Positions 12,671 through 24,444 of a stretch of DNA of 64,000 nucleotides are shown one piece after another. Position numbers and translations under genes: made by a program. Location: the NCBI GenBank assembly GCA_017893485.1, contig CM030358.1, forward strand, positions 149,991,368-150,055,367. The letters are read 5' to 3'. The DNA comes from Hemerocallis citrina. Lineage: Eukaryota > Streptophyta > Magnoliopsida > Asparagales > Asphodelaceae. The first letter of the stretch is position 1. Each line of letters starts with the position of its first letter. The notes beneath the pieces were generated by a model. It had not been told where the DNA came from, did not search any database, and saw only the letters and a program-made list of their open reading frames with translations.

Positions 12671-12899
12671 CACCATTCTCATCGAAGTGCTCGTAAAGCC
12701 AAGCATCGACAGCCTCGAGACCCTCTGCATCGAAGACGAAGCTCATCCTGATGATTGGACCAATCCCATCAGGAAGTTTCTAATCAAAGGAGAGCTCCCC
12801 GAAGATCGAGCCAAGGCAAGGCAGATCATGGTCAGTTCAGAGAGGTTTGCCATGATCAGCGAGACCTTCTTCAAATGGTTGTATACCACGATGGACGGA

Positions 12900-13538
12900 A
12901 GGCCCTACCTCTGCTGCTTAACCCCCGACGAAGCAAGGTATGCTCTCAAAGAGCTCCATGAAGGAATTGGCGGGTGCCATATGGGAAGCCGATCGCTTGT
13001 GCAAAAGGCTCTGAATCACGGGTACTACTAGCCCACGATGTTGCGAGATGCTCTGGCCCTGGTCAAAAAGTGTGGCCCTTGTCACAGGTTCTCCTCGGTG
13101 AAAAGAGCTCCGCAAGCAAACCTCCGCTCCCTGCCAATCCTACCCACTTTGCTATGTGGGGGATGGATCTGGTAGGCCCATTTCTGAAGGCAACGGGCCA
13201 AAGAATGTTTCTCATAGTGGCAATCGACTACTTCACAAAGTGGATCGAGGCCGAACCCCTGGCCACGATTACCGAGCAGCAGACCCAACAATTTTTCTGG
13301 AAATACATCATCAGTCGATTCGGGATTCCACACGTACTCATCACAGATAATGGGACTTAATTCCCGAGTAAGAATTTCCGAAAGTTCTGTGAGGATCTCA
13401 GGATCCAGCAATGCTTCTCCTCGGTATGCCACCGGCAGTCGAACGGTCAGGCCGAGAACGCAAACCGCCAAATCCTTGACGGTCTCAAGAAACGACTTGA
13501 TAACTCTTCCAAGGGGTTCTGGGTCGACGAGCTGCCGA
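12900..13538 (+). pseudogene. TatA integrase, 5' part (split by SoloC)
   Basis: His-His-Cys-Cys zinc domain (HEGIGGCHMG...CGPCHRF, 12955-13085), then the catalytic core with GMDLVGPF (first Asp, about 13165) and ITDNGT (second Asp, about 13350). TAG at 13029-13031 replaces Trp and TAA at 13358-13360 replaces Gln. The frame runs to ...WVDELP, where SoloC inserted. The remainder resumes at 40540. Confidence 0.88.
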
Positions 13539-14087
13539 TGTAATACCCTAAACTTTCATTTTAATAAAATGTTGATTTTCACGTGTTGTGCACGTGCAAA
13601 TTTCATATGTATATTTATTGATTTATTTTTATGTATAAAATTTTATTTTTGTAAGTATGAACAATTATTTCTTTCTTTTTCTTTATTTTTCTAAAAGCCT
13701 ATTTTTATAAAGCATAAACATTGTTTTCTTATTTTGAGCCCACTTTAAATAATTTATTATTTTATTATTTTGGCCCACAAGTCTAAGCCTACTATTTGTG
13801 AACCCCACAGGTTTAATTAATCATTTAAATTGTCACACTTGTCATGTAGACACAAATGGTGAACAACTAATTAATTAGAATTGTACAAATTTCAAATAGG
13901 GGGATACTAAAGGGCACGTGCATGCACGTAGTGTGCATTGCACACCTTGGAGGCCGGGTATGCTTAAGGAGGAATGGGAGAGTGGGTGTGTGTGCATGGG
14001 TGGTTGCTACAACTTCCCTTCCTATCCTAGCCATCCATCTCTAACCATCTAGTAAAATCCTAGCCCACCAGTCCATCCTAAAACTAG

Positions 14088-14095
14088 TATAAATA
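14088..14095 (+). promoter_or_regulatory. TATA box of SoloC
   Basis: TATAAATA followed by CCCCCCC and then a purine-rich leader, about 550 bp from the LTR start. Confidence 0.65.
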
Positions 14096-16219
14096 CCCCC
14101 CCTACCTTCATGTATTCTACACAAAAAATTATTGAAAGAGAGAAAGTTATAGGAGAGATATACATAAGGGAGTATATAGTTGAGTGTTCTTTGGTGTGTC
14201 CCAACCTAGAGGCCAGCCCCATCCCAAGCACAAGGAGAGATTTCGGTTTTTGCACCAAGGAGCAAGAAGGAGGGCTTTTGCAACACAATTTAGGAGGAGA
14301 AGGCTACTCTCTCGCATTCTATGAGACTCTAGGAGCTTTTATTTGGTTTTTCTCCAAAGAGGTGTGTGTTTCTCATTGCTTCTAATATTAGAATCCATGC
14401 TAGGTATGCTTTAATGAAATTATAGGAATTAATTAGTGAGAAATTGGAGCCATGCTTGTTTAGTTAAAGTAGAGTGATAATATTAGAGATAAATGATGGA
14501 ATGATTGCTAATGGATAATTGTTAATGAATGTGATAGAAATCTCCATTGTTGTGTGTGTTACATGAATGTTAGAATAAATGAAAGAGATTGTATTTACAA
14601 ATAATTGGTTGAATGCATCATTGTGCAATTAGTTGATAAAAGTAGAATTTTTATTTTTGTAGAAAGATGATTTTTATGTTCTAAAAATAAGGTAGTTTGC
14701 CAAGAAGAAAGAGAACAAAATTGTAGTGATTTTTGTGAGAACCAAACTTTAATTATGAAGAGTTATGCTACAGTTCTCAAATATCAAAAATATGGATTGT
14801 GATTAATCATGAAGAGAAATTGAATTATTGATTGTGTTGAGTTATGAAAGATATAGATACATTAATACCATGTTTTGAAATATGATTGTGATTAATCATG
14901 AAAAGACCTTACGAGTATGAAAAGCTCGATGTTGTAATTATGAGTTGAAATTGAGAACTAGGGTGTAGCTAAGCCTTATACCGGCAATAAAAGAAATGTG
15001 GAAATGATATTTGAAATGAAAAGACCAAGGTTTGGGTCATGTGAAATAAATGAATAAGACCGGTGTAACGCCCCGATTTTCATATACTGGGAAACCATGG
15101 CATAAACCAGAATCTTTTCTTCAATTAGTCACAATGCACTAAAAAACAGGAAAATTTAAAACTTTTTTTATTCAACAGAAAATGTATTACAAGTCTGAAT
15201 GTTATACAACTGTAATACATTACAATAGTGTTACAATAATATCTTTACAATCCCAAGTATTACAACTTTCAATAATTTACATTAGAGTACAATGAATGAA
15301 GAACAACACCTGGTAATTCCCACTTGGGTACTTTTCAACAATTAGATAGTCAACAAAAATATTACAGCGGAACTTAAATGACATCGACTCCTCGCTTTCC
15401 TTACCTTGAGTCCTCCTGAATCTCGCACCTGTACTTCTACGATCCAGTACCTATTGAAGTGGGGACGTCAGTATTCATTGACGCTTTAAGGCTGATAACT
15501 AGCAGCAAATCTCCCAAAACAAACATACAACCATGGCAAATGTGTCAGTGTAGTTTAAGTATTCGTGAGAGCTATGACTAGAATCTAATGCAATATAAAC
15601 TAAGGCTAGGATTCTCCTATTCTAATGTAAGCAAGTCACCGGAACAGTATGCAGCCCATACTACATACGCGCCATCTTAAGCCGTTTCTTCATATATAGG
15701 GATTTGAACCCGTGCCATGTATTCTACTTTGGTACCCATCCTGTTCCTGACATAATACTACATGAATGGCGAAGTTGCAGGTACGGTCTAGTTTCGTTAC
15801 TGCAGTCAATAGTGGTGTCCTTGTTTGCTACTATTGTCCAGTCGCACCGCACCCCACTCAAAAGCCAACACGAACTACAAGATACTTTTCAACCTTCTTC
15901 TGTGCCCTCAACTGGTCATGAGAAGGCATAGAACCTGACGGAATCGTAGGGTCTATTTTCCTAGGAAACCCTCTCGTTCTTATCATGGCACATTCAGAAA
16001 TTAACAATCAAGATACGAAACCCGTGCTCCCAACTTGTCATGAAAAAGTACCGCTCGTATTCCTTTGACAGGGAATACATCCCAATAACACCATGTAGTG
16101 TCAACCTATAGGAGAGGTTGGACTATAGGGTATCACCCCTAACACCAACTCTCACCTTTTGGCAATTTATAGATAAAAATGGTTACGTAACTGTTACTAC
16201 CCCAACGATGTCACTAACC

Positions 16220-16440
16220 TTAACCAAACAAGCGAGACATGCCACTATGCTTCCAACTAGACACGAAAAAGCACCGTATGTGTCTCTCTTCTAACCAAAC
16301 AAGCGAGACACGGCACTGTGCTTCAAACTCGGCATGAAAAAGTACTGTACGTGTCCCTCTTCTAACCAAACAAGCGAGACACGGCACTGTGCTTCCAACT
16401 CGGCATGAAAAAGCACCGTACGTGTCCCTCTTCTAGAGAG
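16220..16440 (-). repeat. Tandem ~67-bp repeats in SoloD
   Basis: About three units containing AACCAAACAAGCGAGACA and CATGAAAAAG(C/T)AC. Non-coding. Confidence 0.85.
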
Positions 16441-17119
16441 TGCAACAATTAACCTGTCTTAACCTAGACTTCACAAGATCTCATCGGATCCACTCACAAC
16501 CTACAATACCTACCTACGAGCTAAATAAGCTACGTATGAGACCAACCATTACATACGGCCCAGGTGAGCCATGTATGAGACAATTACATACAACGACCAC
16601 ACTAGAATCAACCTAGAAGCAACAACGCGCGCTTGCTAGCAAAGTTGATCTTCTATAATTAGAAGCAACAAAAGAATCTACTAACAGTCTAAAATAGGCA
16701 TTCTACCAATGAGAAGCCCCGCGACCTAAAACCTTTTATCGAGCTAATCAATTATTAGTGACCTTCCCAACTCTTATTACCCATAAGGATGACGAATGTC
16801 CCCATGATACAGTCCAATTTCAATTAGAACCTCACACAACTAGAATCCACAGTTTCCTTTCCCAAATTGAACTAGAACTACATGCAACTAGATTCTTGGG
16901 TTCTCTCTCAAGTTTGAGCTAGAATCACCTAGAAGCTAGGTGCATGAGTTCATGGGTTCTCCCTAATCCTTCACTACAATAATACCATGTACAATTCAAG
17001 CATGGTTTCTTTTATCTAGAAAGCTACAATATACCATTCAAGCATGCATGTCTCTTGAATCTAGAACAACTAAGCAATCTTAACATGGATTCCTCTTAGG
17101 GGATTAGCTAGAATGACCC

Positions 17120-18850
17120 CACAACTCAGTATTGCAACTACAGCATGATTGGTTCTTCACTAACGCTACAACCACCACATGCTAGTTCTTTACTAACACA
17201 ATTTACTATAACATGATAGTTCTTCACTAACACTATAACTACAATGTGATAGTTAATACTACAACTACAATATGAAGGTTCTTCATTAACACTACAACTA
17301 CAACATGAAGGTTCTTCATTAACACTACAACTACAACATGATAGTTTCTTTGCTAAACACTACAACTATAACATGGATATCTACCATCACTTTATACATG
17401 AATGTTTATTACTATCTTAAGCATGGACTTTACTTACACTTAAGCATGAATGTATACTATTTCTTAAACATGGATTCGTACTACACTTAAGCATGAATGT
17501 CTACTACTTTAAGCATGTATATCTACTACCCACTTTAAGCATGGATAGTTACTACAACTCAAGCATGGATACAACTTAAGTAGAAGCTACTATAAATTTA
17601 AATCATGAATAGCTACTAGATTTAAGTATGGATATCTCCTACTACTTTAAGAATGGTTAATTGCTACAACTTACCCATGAGTATTAACAATTTAGCATGG
17701 TATACAACAAAGCATGATTTTCTGTACTACTTTAACCTACAACAATTAGCATGGTATACAACCTTAAACATCATTCTACAACAATCTCAAGCATGTTAGG
17801 AACCTACAACAATCTTAAGTATGGCATACTACTTAAGCATTCCTACAACAATCTTAGGCATGGTAGGTAATTTAAACATCAATTCTACACATTCCTAAGC
17901 ATGGTATATGACTTAGCATGAATCTACAACATTCTAAACATGGTATACTACTTAAGTATCAACCTAAGCATGGTATACATTTTAAGCATGAACCTACAGC
18001 ATTCTAAACATGGTATACTACGTAAGTATCAACCTAAGCATGGTATACATTTTAAGCATGAACCTACATCATTCTAAACATAAACCTACATCATTCTAAA
18101 CATGGTATACTACTTAAGTATCAACCTAAGCATGATATACATTTTAAGCATGAACCTACAACATTCTAACATGGTATACAACTTAAGTATCAACCTAAGC
18201 ATGGTATACATTTTAAGCATAGATAAACATAAGTTCTCTACTACAATCCCTGCAACATGCATACAACATAAGCATGAACTCACTACATCTTAGCATGAAT
18301 GATTACTAGGCTTAAGCATGGATATCTTCTACTAGCTTAAGCATGTATCTTTTCCTACAACTACTTAAGCATGGTATACAACGTAGGTATGAGTTTCTTT
18401 ACTACCTTATCTTACAACAAATTAAGCATAGTAGAAAGCATGAGTATCAATCCTACAATAATCTAACATGGTATATAATTTTCCTATAATAATCTAAGCA
18501 TGGTAGGTAATTAAACATTAATCCTACAACAATCTTAGCACTGATATATATACTTAGCATGAATCTACAATATTCCTAAGCATGGTATTCAACTTCAATA
18601 TTAATCTACAACAATCTAAGCATGGTATATATCACAAGCATCAACCTACTACAATCTAGCATGGTATGTTGATCTACAACAATCTAAGCATGAAAACAAC
18701 TTAAGTAGAACGTCTACTAATACAATCTAGCATGAGGAGTTTCTTTACTACATCAAACCTACACAATCTAGCATGAATACAACATAAACATGGACTTCCT
18801 ACAACATGGTAGACATTATAAATATGGGCTTCCTACAACATCTAACATGA
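17120..18850 (-). repeat. Long degenerate short-period array in SoloD
   Basis: Dozens of diverged short units around AAGCATG(G/A)TATAC and CCTACAACA. It corresponds by position to the repeat-rich interior of SoloE (29440-31200). Non-coding. Confidence 0.85.
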
Positions 18851-19085
18851 AACAACAATTTAACTTTATGAGCTACCATTTCTACATACTACAAGTCTAT
18901 CTTTTTATAACTAGGAGTTAGCACAAATTTGTTATTTAATAAATTAGAGAGCAAGAAGCAAATAAAAGGCTCATTTTTAATAATCAAGAGTTCTACAACC
19001 CCAAGGGGTATGTAATAGTTCTATGTGCAAAATATATGCTTATGCCAAAAGTTCTTGTTTGAGTTCTACATCCCAAAATGGGTAT

Positions 19086-19842
19086 TGTGGTAGGGTAAAA
19101 ATGGCCTGGGGCCCAACCAGGGCCCAGGACGGCTCTCGCTCAAAAATAAGAAAAACAACAATCCGGTTCGGCTTCGGACCACTACAGGGTCGGCACCGAG
19201 CCGCAAGTTCACCCCCACAGAATTGGTCTCCTCGTATCCGACGAGTCTCGATGGCCCTCGGCCTCCGATCCGCGGCAGCCCCACGGGCCGTCCGCCCAGT
19301 CTGGCAAGGAATGAGGATGACCTGGCACAACCTAGGCCATCCGATTCTCCCAGAGGCACAGGAGCCCCATGATCAGCCATGTCAGCTCCAAATACCACCT
19401 AGGGCTTTGCCACGTCAGCCCTATACCACTCTTGGCACTGCCACGTCCGCCCTAAACCCCTTGGACCTCCTGCCACGTCAGGCCCATGGGCTTTCGGGTT
19501 CAGACCCGGCCCCCAAGCGGATCCAAACCCGGTTGGAATTCCCTATAAATACCAGACCCTCCCCTACCTTTTTAGGTAATCAATCTTTGCCACTAAAACT
19601 CCCCTAGTTATCGCTACTCTCTCACAGAGACTGACTAGATCGTCGGAGGGTCCGCCACCGGAATAAACCCCGGTGTTTCAGGACCGTCTGCAGGTACTCG
19701 AGGCGAGACCATCCGAGCCGATCCTTAAGCGCCGAAGCGAGCCCCTCGCTCACCGTCCGGCACCGTACTCTTCCCTCATTACAAATTGAGTACGAACTCA
19801 CACCTGGTGCATCCACACTACGACCAAAAACAAACTGCATCA
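19086..19842 (+). repeat. TatB 5' LTR
   Basis: 757 bp, TGTGGTAGGG...CTGCATCA, TATA box at 19544-19551. The U5 part resembles the TatA LTR (ATCGTCGGAGGG(C/T)C, GCCACCG block, CGCATCA end), but the U3 differs. Confidence 0.96.
19544..19551 (+). promoter_or_regulatory. TATA box of TatB 5' LTR
   Basis: TATAAATA, duplicated in the 3' LTR at 38326-38333. Confidence 0.8.
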
Positions 19843-19862
19843 GGTTGGCACCGTCTGTGGGA
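19843..19862 (+). promoter_or_regulatory. TatB primer-binding site region
   Basis: TTGGCACCGTCTGTGGGAA follows two G after the LTR end and is the counterpart of the TatA site. Confidence 0.6.
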
Positions 19863-19929
19863 AGCCTTTATTCGGAACGGACGACAGTCAGAGCCTCGCC
19901 ACCGACGCTCTCCCTCGACCCGATCTCCC

Positions 19930-21640
19930 ATGGCTCCCCGAGCCCGAAGATCGGCCCATTCTGCCCGACCAGACGGGCCTCCTCCCGAGGGGGCCCTCGA
20001 CGGAGGGCAAGCATCCAATAATCCGGGTGGAAACCCCGGACCCCAGCGAAGCGCTTCATACGTCGCCGAACCCGACCTTCGTCGGGTCATTCTGAACAGA
20101 AGGGCTAGCCAGGCTAGGGGAGGGACCGCTTCCAACTCGGCCCCGAACCATTCCAGGCCTGCGCAAGGGGATAGGCCGTCGGCACTCAGCCGCATCGGCC
20201 GAATTCCTACGCCCCGACCCAACCCTTCCGACCATGGCTCGGTCACCAGGGGCGAGTTCAGAAGCTTCAGAGATGAAATCATGGAGGCCCTCCATGGAGC
20301 GCCGAGGTCCGCGACCTATGGCCGAGCCCCTCAAATGAGCGAAGGGAGAAGTCACACTCGTGCGCTGACTCCCCCTCCTGAGCGCACAAACGAGGTGCTC
20401 CGACGCCTCCTAGAGATGGAGAATAGAATCGAGCGCATCGGCGACAGGAATCCCAACCTAGTCCAAGGACGGGGGCCTTCTCGACCTCCATTTTTCGTCA
20501 ACATCATAGAAGCGGAGATCCCCCGGAACTTTCGACCTCCGCAGTTCGAGACTTACAACGGCGAGGGTGATCCAGCTGATCACATGGAGGGCTTCAAAAT
20601 CCTCATGATGATTCACAACGCTTCGGATGCCCTGCTGTGCCGGGCCTTCCCGGCCACCCTCCGGGGTCCGGCCAGGGATTGGTTCTCCAAACTCTCCCCT
20701 GGCTCGATCTTCTCGTTCGACCAGCTGGAAGCTAGCTTCCTGGCCCACTTCATTACCAGTCGAAAGACTGAGAGAACGAGCGCTTCCCTGCTCGACCTCA
20801 CCCAGAGGGAGGGGGAGTCGCTCCGTAACTTCGTCAAGAGGTTCACAACCGAGGCCAGATCCATATCTGCCCTCGACGCAGGGGTCACCTCGGCAGCTTT
20901 CCGACACAATGTCCGGCACAACCAGCTAAAGGTCTCCTTAGCAAAGAGGCCTCCTCTGGACTTCTCTGACCTTCTCAACCGGGTCGAGAAGTACATACGA
21001 GCTGAAGAAGCTCTTAACCCAGAGGGCAGCAAAGAAGTCGTGGGGAAGGGCAAGCGCAGGGTCGATGAGGCCGAACCTGCCAAGAAAACAGCAAAGGAAG
21101 GGGTCGGCGCGAAGAGGGCACCTCCTGTCCCTCGCTTCGAAAGGTACACTCCCTTGACGCATAACGTGTCCGCCATCCTCTTAGAAATCGAAGACAAAGG
21201 CATTGTCCGACTACCTTCCCGACCAAGTAACAACAAGAAGCGAGATCAGCGCTTCTACTGCCGTTTTCACAGAGATCATGGGCACGAAACTGACCAGTGT
21301 CGGGGCCTGAAAGACGAGATTGAGGAACTCATCTCAAGAGGGTACCTCCGAGAATTCACCAGAGAAGGCCCACGGGATCGGCGAGATGCTAGGAACCGGA
21401 GGCCTTCGCCTCCGAACCCTACTCCGAACCGCATCCAGGGTCGGGATCCCGAACCCGAGGGAGCCGCGGATACGCCATTCATCTTGCACTGTGTCCACGG
21501 GGGGCCAATGGGGGGAGAATCAAATACTTCCCAAAAAGCCTTCATCCGAGAGGTGAATGCTGTCCAAGACAACCCCTCGCCCAGGTTGCAACCGGTGCCG
21601 ATCTCCTTCTCCGGAGAGGACCTCGAAGGCATTCACCTCC
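19930..21640 (+). CDS. TatB Gag part of Gag-Pol, open
   Basis: Start chosen at ATG 19930 (MAPRARRS), the first ATG after the PBS in the long frame and the counterpart of the TatA and TatN starts. A basic Pro/Arg-rich N-terminus precedes the retrotransposon gag core at about residues 200-345 (GEGDPADHMEGFK, FPATLRGPARDWFSKL). A Cys/His block FYCRFHRDHGHETDQC (about residues 437-452) is a likely nucleic-acid-binding motif. The frame continues without a stop into protease and RT, so gag and pol are one polyprotein. The gag frame has no break. Confidence 0.92.
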
Positions 21641-22140
21641 CTCATTGCGACGCCCTCGTCATCGGTCTCCACATGGCTAATTGTGAGGTTTGCCGAATCC
21701 TCGTCGACAACGGCAGCTCGGTAAATATTCTCTTCCTCCAAGCCTTCGAGAATCTCAAGCTCCCCAGAGGCAAACTCAAGCCAGCCGGATACACCTTGCA
21801 TGGATTCTCCGGCGTTCCTGTCGTAATAGAAGGGATTGTTACTCTCGACGTCACCACAGGATCGGCTCCTGTCAAGAGGACCGAGTCCATGGACTTCATG
21901 GTGGTAAACGTCAAGGCGGCTTACAATGCCATACTCAGCCGACCCGGACTGTGCTCCCTTCAAGCAGTACCTTCGGCTTACCATCTGAAACTTAAATTTC
22001 CCACCCTGCAAGGGGTCGGCATCGTCCGAGGTAGCCAAGAAGCAGCACGGTCGTGTTACATGACCGCCGTCGGAGGGGGTGTGTTCCCCCTCAACGCTGT
22101 TGAGCTCGAACCCGAGAGGGATGGCCCCGCTCCCGAGCCT
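21640..22140 (+). CDS. TatB aspartic protease domain, open
   Basis: In the same frame as gag. Active-site motif ILVDNGSSVNILF at about 21697-21735 (about residue 592 of the polyprotein), preceded by the conserved HCDALVIGL strand. It would cleave the Gag-Pol precursor. No disabling change is visible in the motif, unlike TatA. Confidence 0.88.
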
Positions 22141-22898
22141 GTCGACGAACTGGAGGAGGTCCCGTTCGGCGCCGAAGACGAATCGAAATGGTTCCGGGTG
22201 AGCCGCTCGCTCTCCGAGGATTTGAAGCCAGGCATAATCGCCTGCATCCGCCGCAACGTTGATCTCTTCGCCTGGAAGCCCTCCGACATGCCCGGGATCT
22301 CCGAAGACTTGATTATGCACCGGCTGAGCGTCATCCCAGACTCTAAGCCGGTCATCCAAAAGAGGCGCAAAGTCGCCCCGGAGAGGCAGCAAATTGTGAA
22401 GACAGAGGTCGACAAACTCTTGTCGGCTCGATTTATTCAGGAAGTCAGCTACCCCGAGTGGTTGGCTAATGTCGTCATGGTGAAGAAGGCAACCGGGGGC
22501 TGGCGGATCTGTATCGACTTCACGGATCTAAATAAAGCATGTCCGAAAGATCCTTTCCCCCTCCCCCGCATCGACGCTTTAATCAACGCAACCTCGGGGC
22601 ATGAGCTACTGTCCTTCATGGACGCATTCTCGGGGTACAATCAGATCCAGATGTTTCCACCGGACATCTCCAAGACCTCGTCGTCACCGACCAGGGTCTG
22701 TTTTGTTACCGCGTTATGCCCTTCGGGCTGAAAAATGCCGGAGCCACATACCAACGGCTCGTCGACAGAATCTTCGAAGACCTGATTGGCCGCAACGTGG
22801 AAGTCTATGTCGACGACATGCTCGTCAAGAGCCGGGCCGGGCCGGACCACGTCGCCGACCTCGAGGAAGCCTTCGGAGTCCTCCGACATCACAACATG

Positions 22899-23387
22899 TG
22901 TAACGCCCCTGCCCCGAGCCCGGACAATTTATACAATTTATAAGACAAATTAGATACTATGTAGTACAACTGCCCACCACAGGCTGCCTCTCAAAAGGTG
23001 GTTAACCGAATTGGTGACTAATGATCATTGGCAATTATTATTTATATAGTATTTTATCTTTGGAAACTAACGATGTGGGATTAATTCCTTAATCCCTTCA
23101 CCATTCTTTTTAATCCAACCCGTGCACAACCCAGGGTATTAATCCCCTAGGTGGCCACGTGGCTATTGAAAGCACACAGCACACACATGTGCTGGGCTTC
23201 AATCCGGGTGGGTCCCCCCACCACTATCCAAATCCGGTTTTTCAATCAAATCCTTTTTTATCATCTCAAATCCATTTTTTAATTCTTTTATAAATCTCTC
23301 CCATAGAAACTTCTATAGGACCAAGCTCAAATTCATTTATTATATATTTCAAACCATTTATATATTTCAGAAATACGGGGTATTACA
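22899..23387 (-). repeat. TRIM G 3' LTR
   Basis: 489 bp, TGTAACGCCCCTG...GGGGTATTACA, identical to 23711-24199. Confidence 0.96.
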
Positions 23388-23406
23388 TACACCCCCCCTT
23401 CAGAAA

Positions 23407-23709
23407 TCAGCGTCCTCGCTGATGAGCACGGGGCATGCACAATCTAGTGCAGGATCTACTTTCTAGCCGATGTAGAGCATTCCTGTGAGCGTCACCCCGG
23501 GACGGTACCTGGAGCCGTATCCACGCCTTGTCATGACGCATCGTGAAGGACCTGTGAAATACTCTCCGCCGCCGCGGAACCTGGAGCCGTATCCACGTCA
23601 TGTCACGACTCATCGTGCAGAACCTGTGCAATACTCTCCGCCGCAAATCTGGTGGTCCATAACTCACTGCTCCTACACCCTCGGTGTCGAAAGTCGGCTC
23701 TGATACCAT
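23407..23709 (-). CDS. Open frame across the TRIM G interior, uncertain
   Basis: From an ATG overlapping the primer-binding site (MVSEPTFD) the minus-strand frame stays open for about 100 codons to TGA just before the polypurine tract, filling the interior. It is Arg/His-rich and includes two tandem copies of a ~23-residue unit ending W-I-R-L-Q-V-P. No domain recognised. Lengths this short can stay open by chance, and the repeat is multiple of three only approximately, so it is a candidate only. Confidence 0.3.
   Translation of the reverse strand: MVSEPTFDTEGVGAVSYGPPDLRRRVLHRFCTMSRDMTWIRLQVPRRRRVFHRSFTMRHDKAWIRLQVPSRGDAHRNALHRLESRSCTRLCMPRAHQRGR
23696..23708 (-). promoter_or_regulatory. TRIM G primer-binding site (initiator Met tRNA)
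   Basis: TGGTATCAGAGCC on the minus strand, two bases from the LTR edge. Confidence 0.88.
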
Positions 23710-23710
23710 T

Positions 23711-24199
23711 TGTAACGCCCCTGCCCCGAGCCCGGACAATTTATACAATTTATAAGACAAATTAGATACTATGTAGTACAACTGCCCACCACAGGCTGCC
23801 TCTCAAAAGGTGGTTAACCGAATTGGTGACTAATGATCATTGGCAATTATTATTTATATAGTATTTTATCTTTGGAAACTAACGATGTGGGATTAATTCC
23901 TTAATCCCTTCACCATTCTTTTTAATCCAACCCGTGCACAACCCAGGGTATTAATCCCCTAGGTGGCCACGTGGCTATTGAAAGCACACAGCACACACAT
24001 GTGCTGGGCTTCAATCCGGGTGGGTCCCCCCACCACTATCCAAATCCGGTTTTTCAATCAAATCCTTTTTTATCATCTCAAATCCATTTTTTAATTCTTT
24101 TATAAATCTCTCCCATAGAAACTTCTATAGGACCAAGCTCAAATTCATTTATTATATATTTCAAACCATTTATATATTTCAGAAATACGGGGTATTACA
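23711..24199 (-). repeat. TRIM G 5' LTR
   Basis: 489 bp, identical to 22899-23387. Confidence 0.96.
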
Positions 24200-24444
24200 A
24201 CATGAGGCTCAACCCGGCTAAGTGCGCCTTCGGCGTCTCCACTGGGAAATTCCTGGGGTTCATCGTCAGCCAGCGCGGCATCGAGGCGAACCCCGAGAAA
24301 ATCCAAGCTATTATTGACATGGCCCCGCCCCGGAATGTCAAGGAGGTTCAGAGGCTTACAGGCCGGTTGGCTGCAATCGACCGTTTCCTCTCCAAGTCAG
24401 GGGAGAAGTCTCTCCCCTTCTTCAAGGCCCTACGCGGAAAAGGG

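Larger units (their letters stand above)
22899..24199 (-). mobile_element. TRIM G: miniature LTR retrotransposon with identical LTRs
   Basis: 1301 bp with 489-bp LTRs at 22899-23387 and 23711-24199, which I read base by base and found identical. TSD ACATG at 22894-22898 and 24200-24204 in TatB RT. The interior is only 323 bp. Next to the right LTR is TGGTATCAGAGCC on the minus strand (23696-23708), the initiator-Met tRNA primer site of many plant elements. Next to the left LTR the minus strand has an A/G tract with eight G. Orientation is therefore minus. It has no pol and must have used enzymes of another element. Confidence 0.95.

Noticed and set aside
14110..14385. 91-codon plus-strand frame in SoloC
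   Set aside because: Lies just downstream of the LTR TATA box, no domain, low-complexity composition; most likely leader.
19023..19607. 194-codon plus frame over the TatB 5' LTR (copy at 37856-38263)
   Set aside because: Within the LTR U3/R and repeated in the 3' LTR; no domain.
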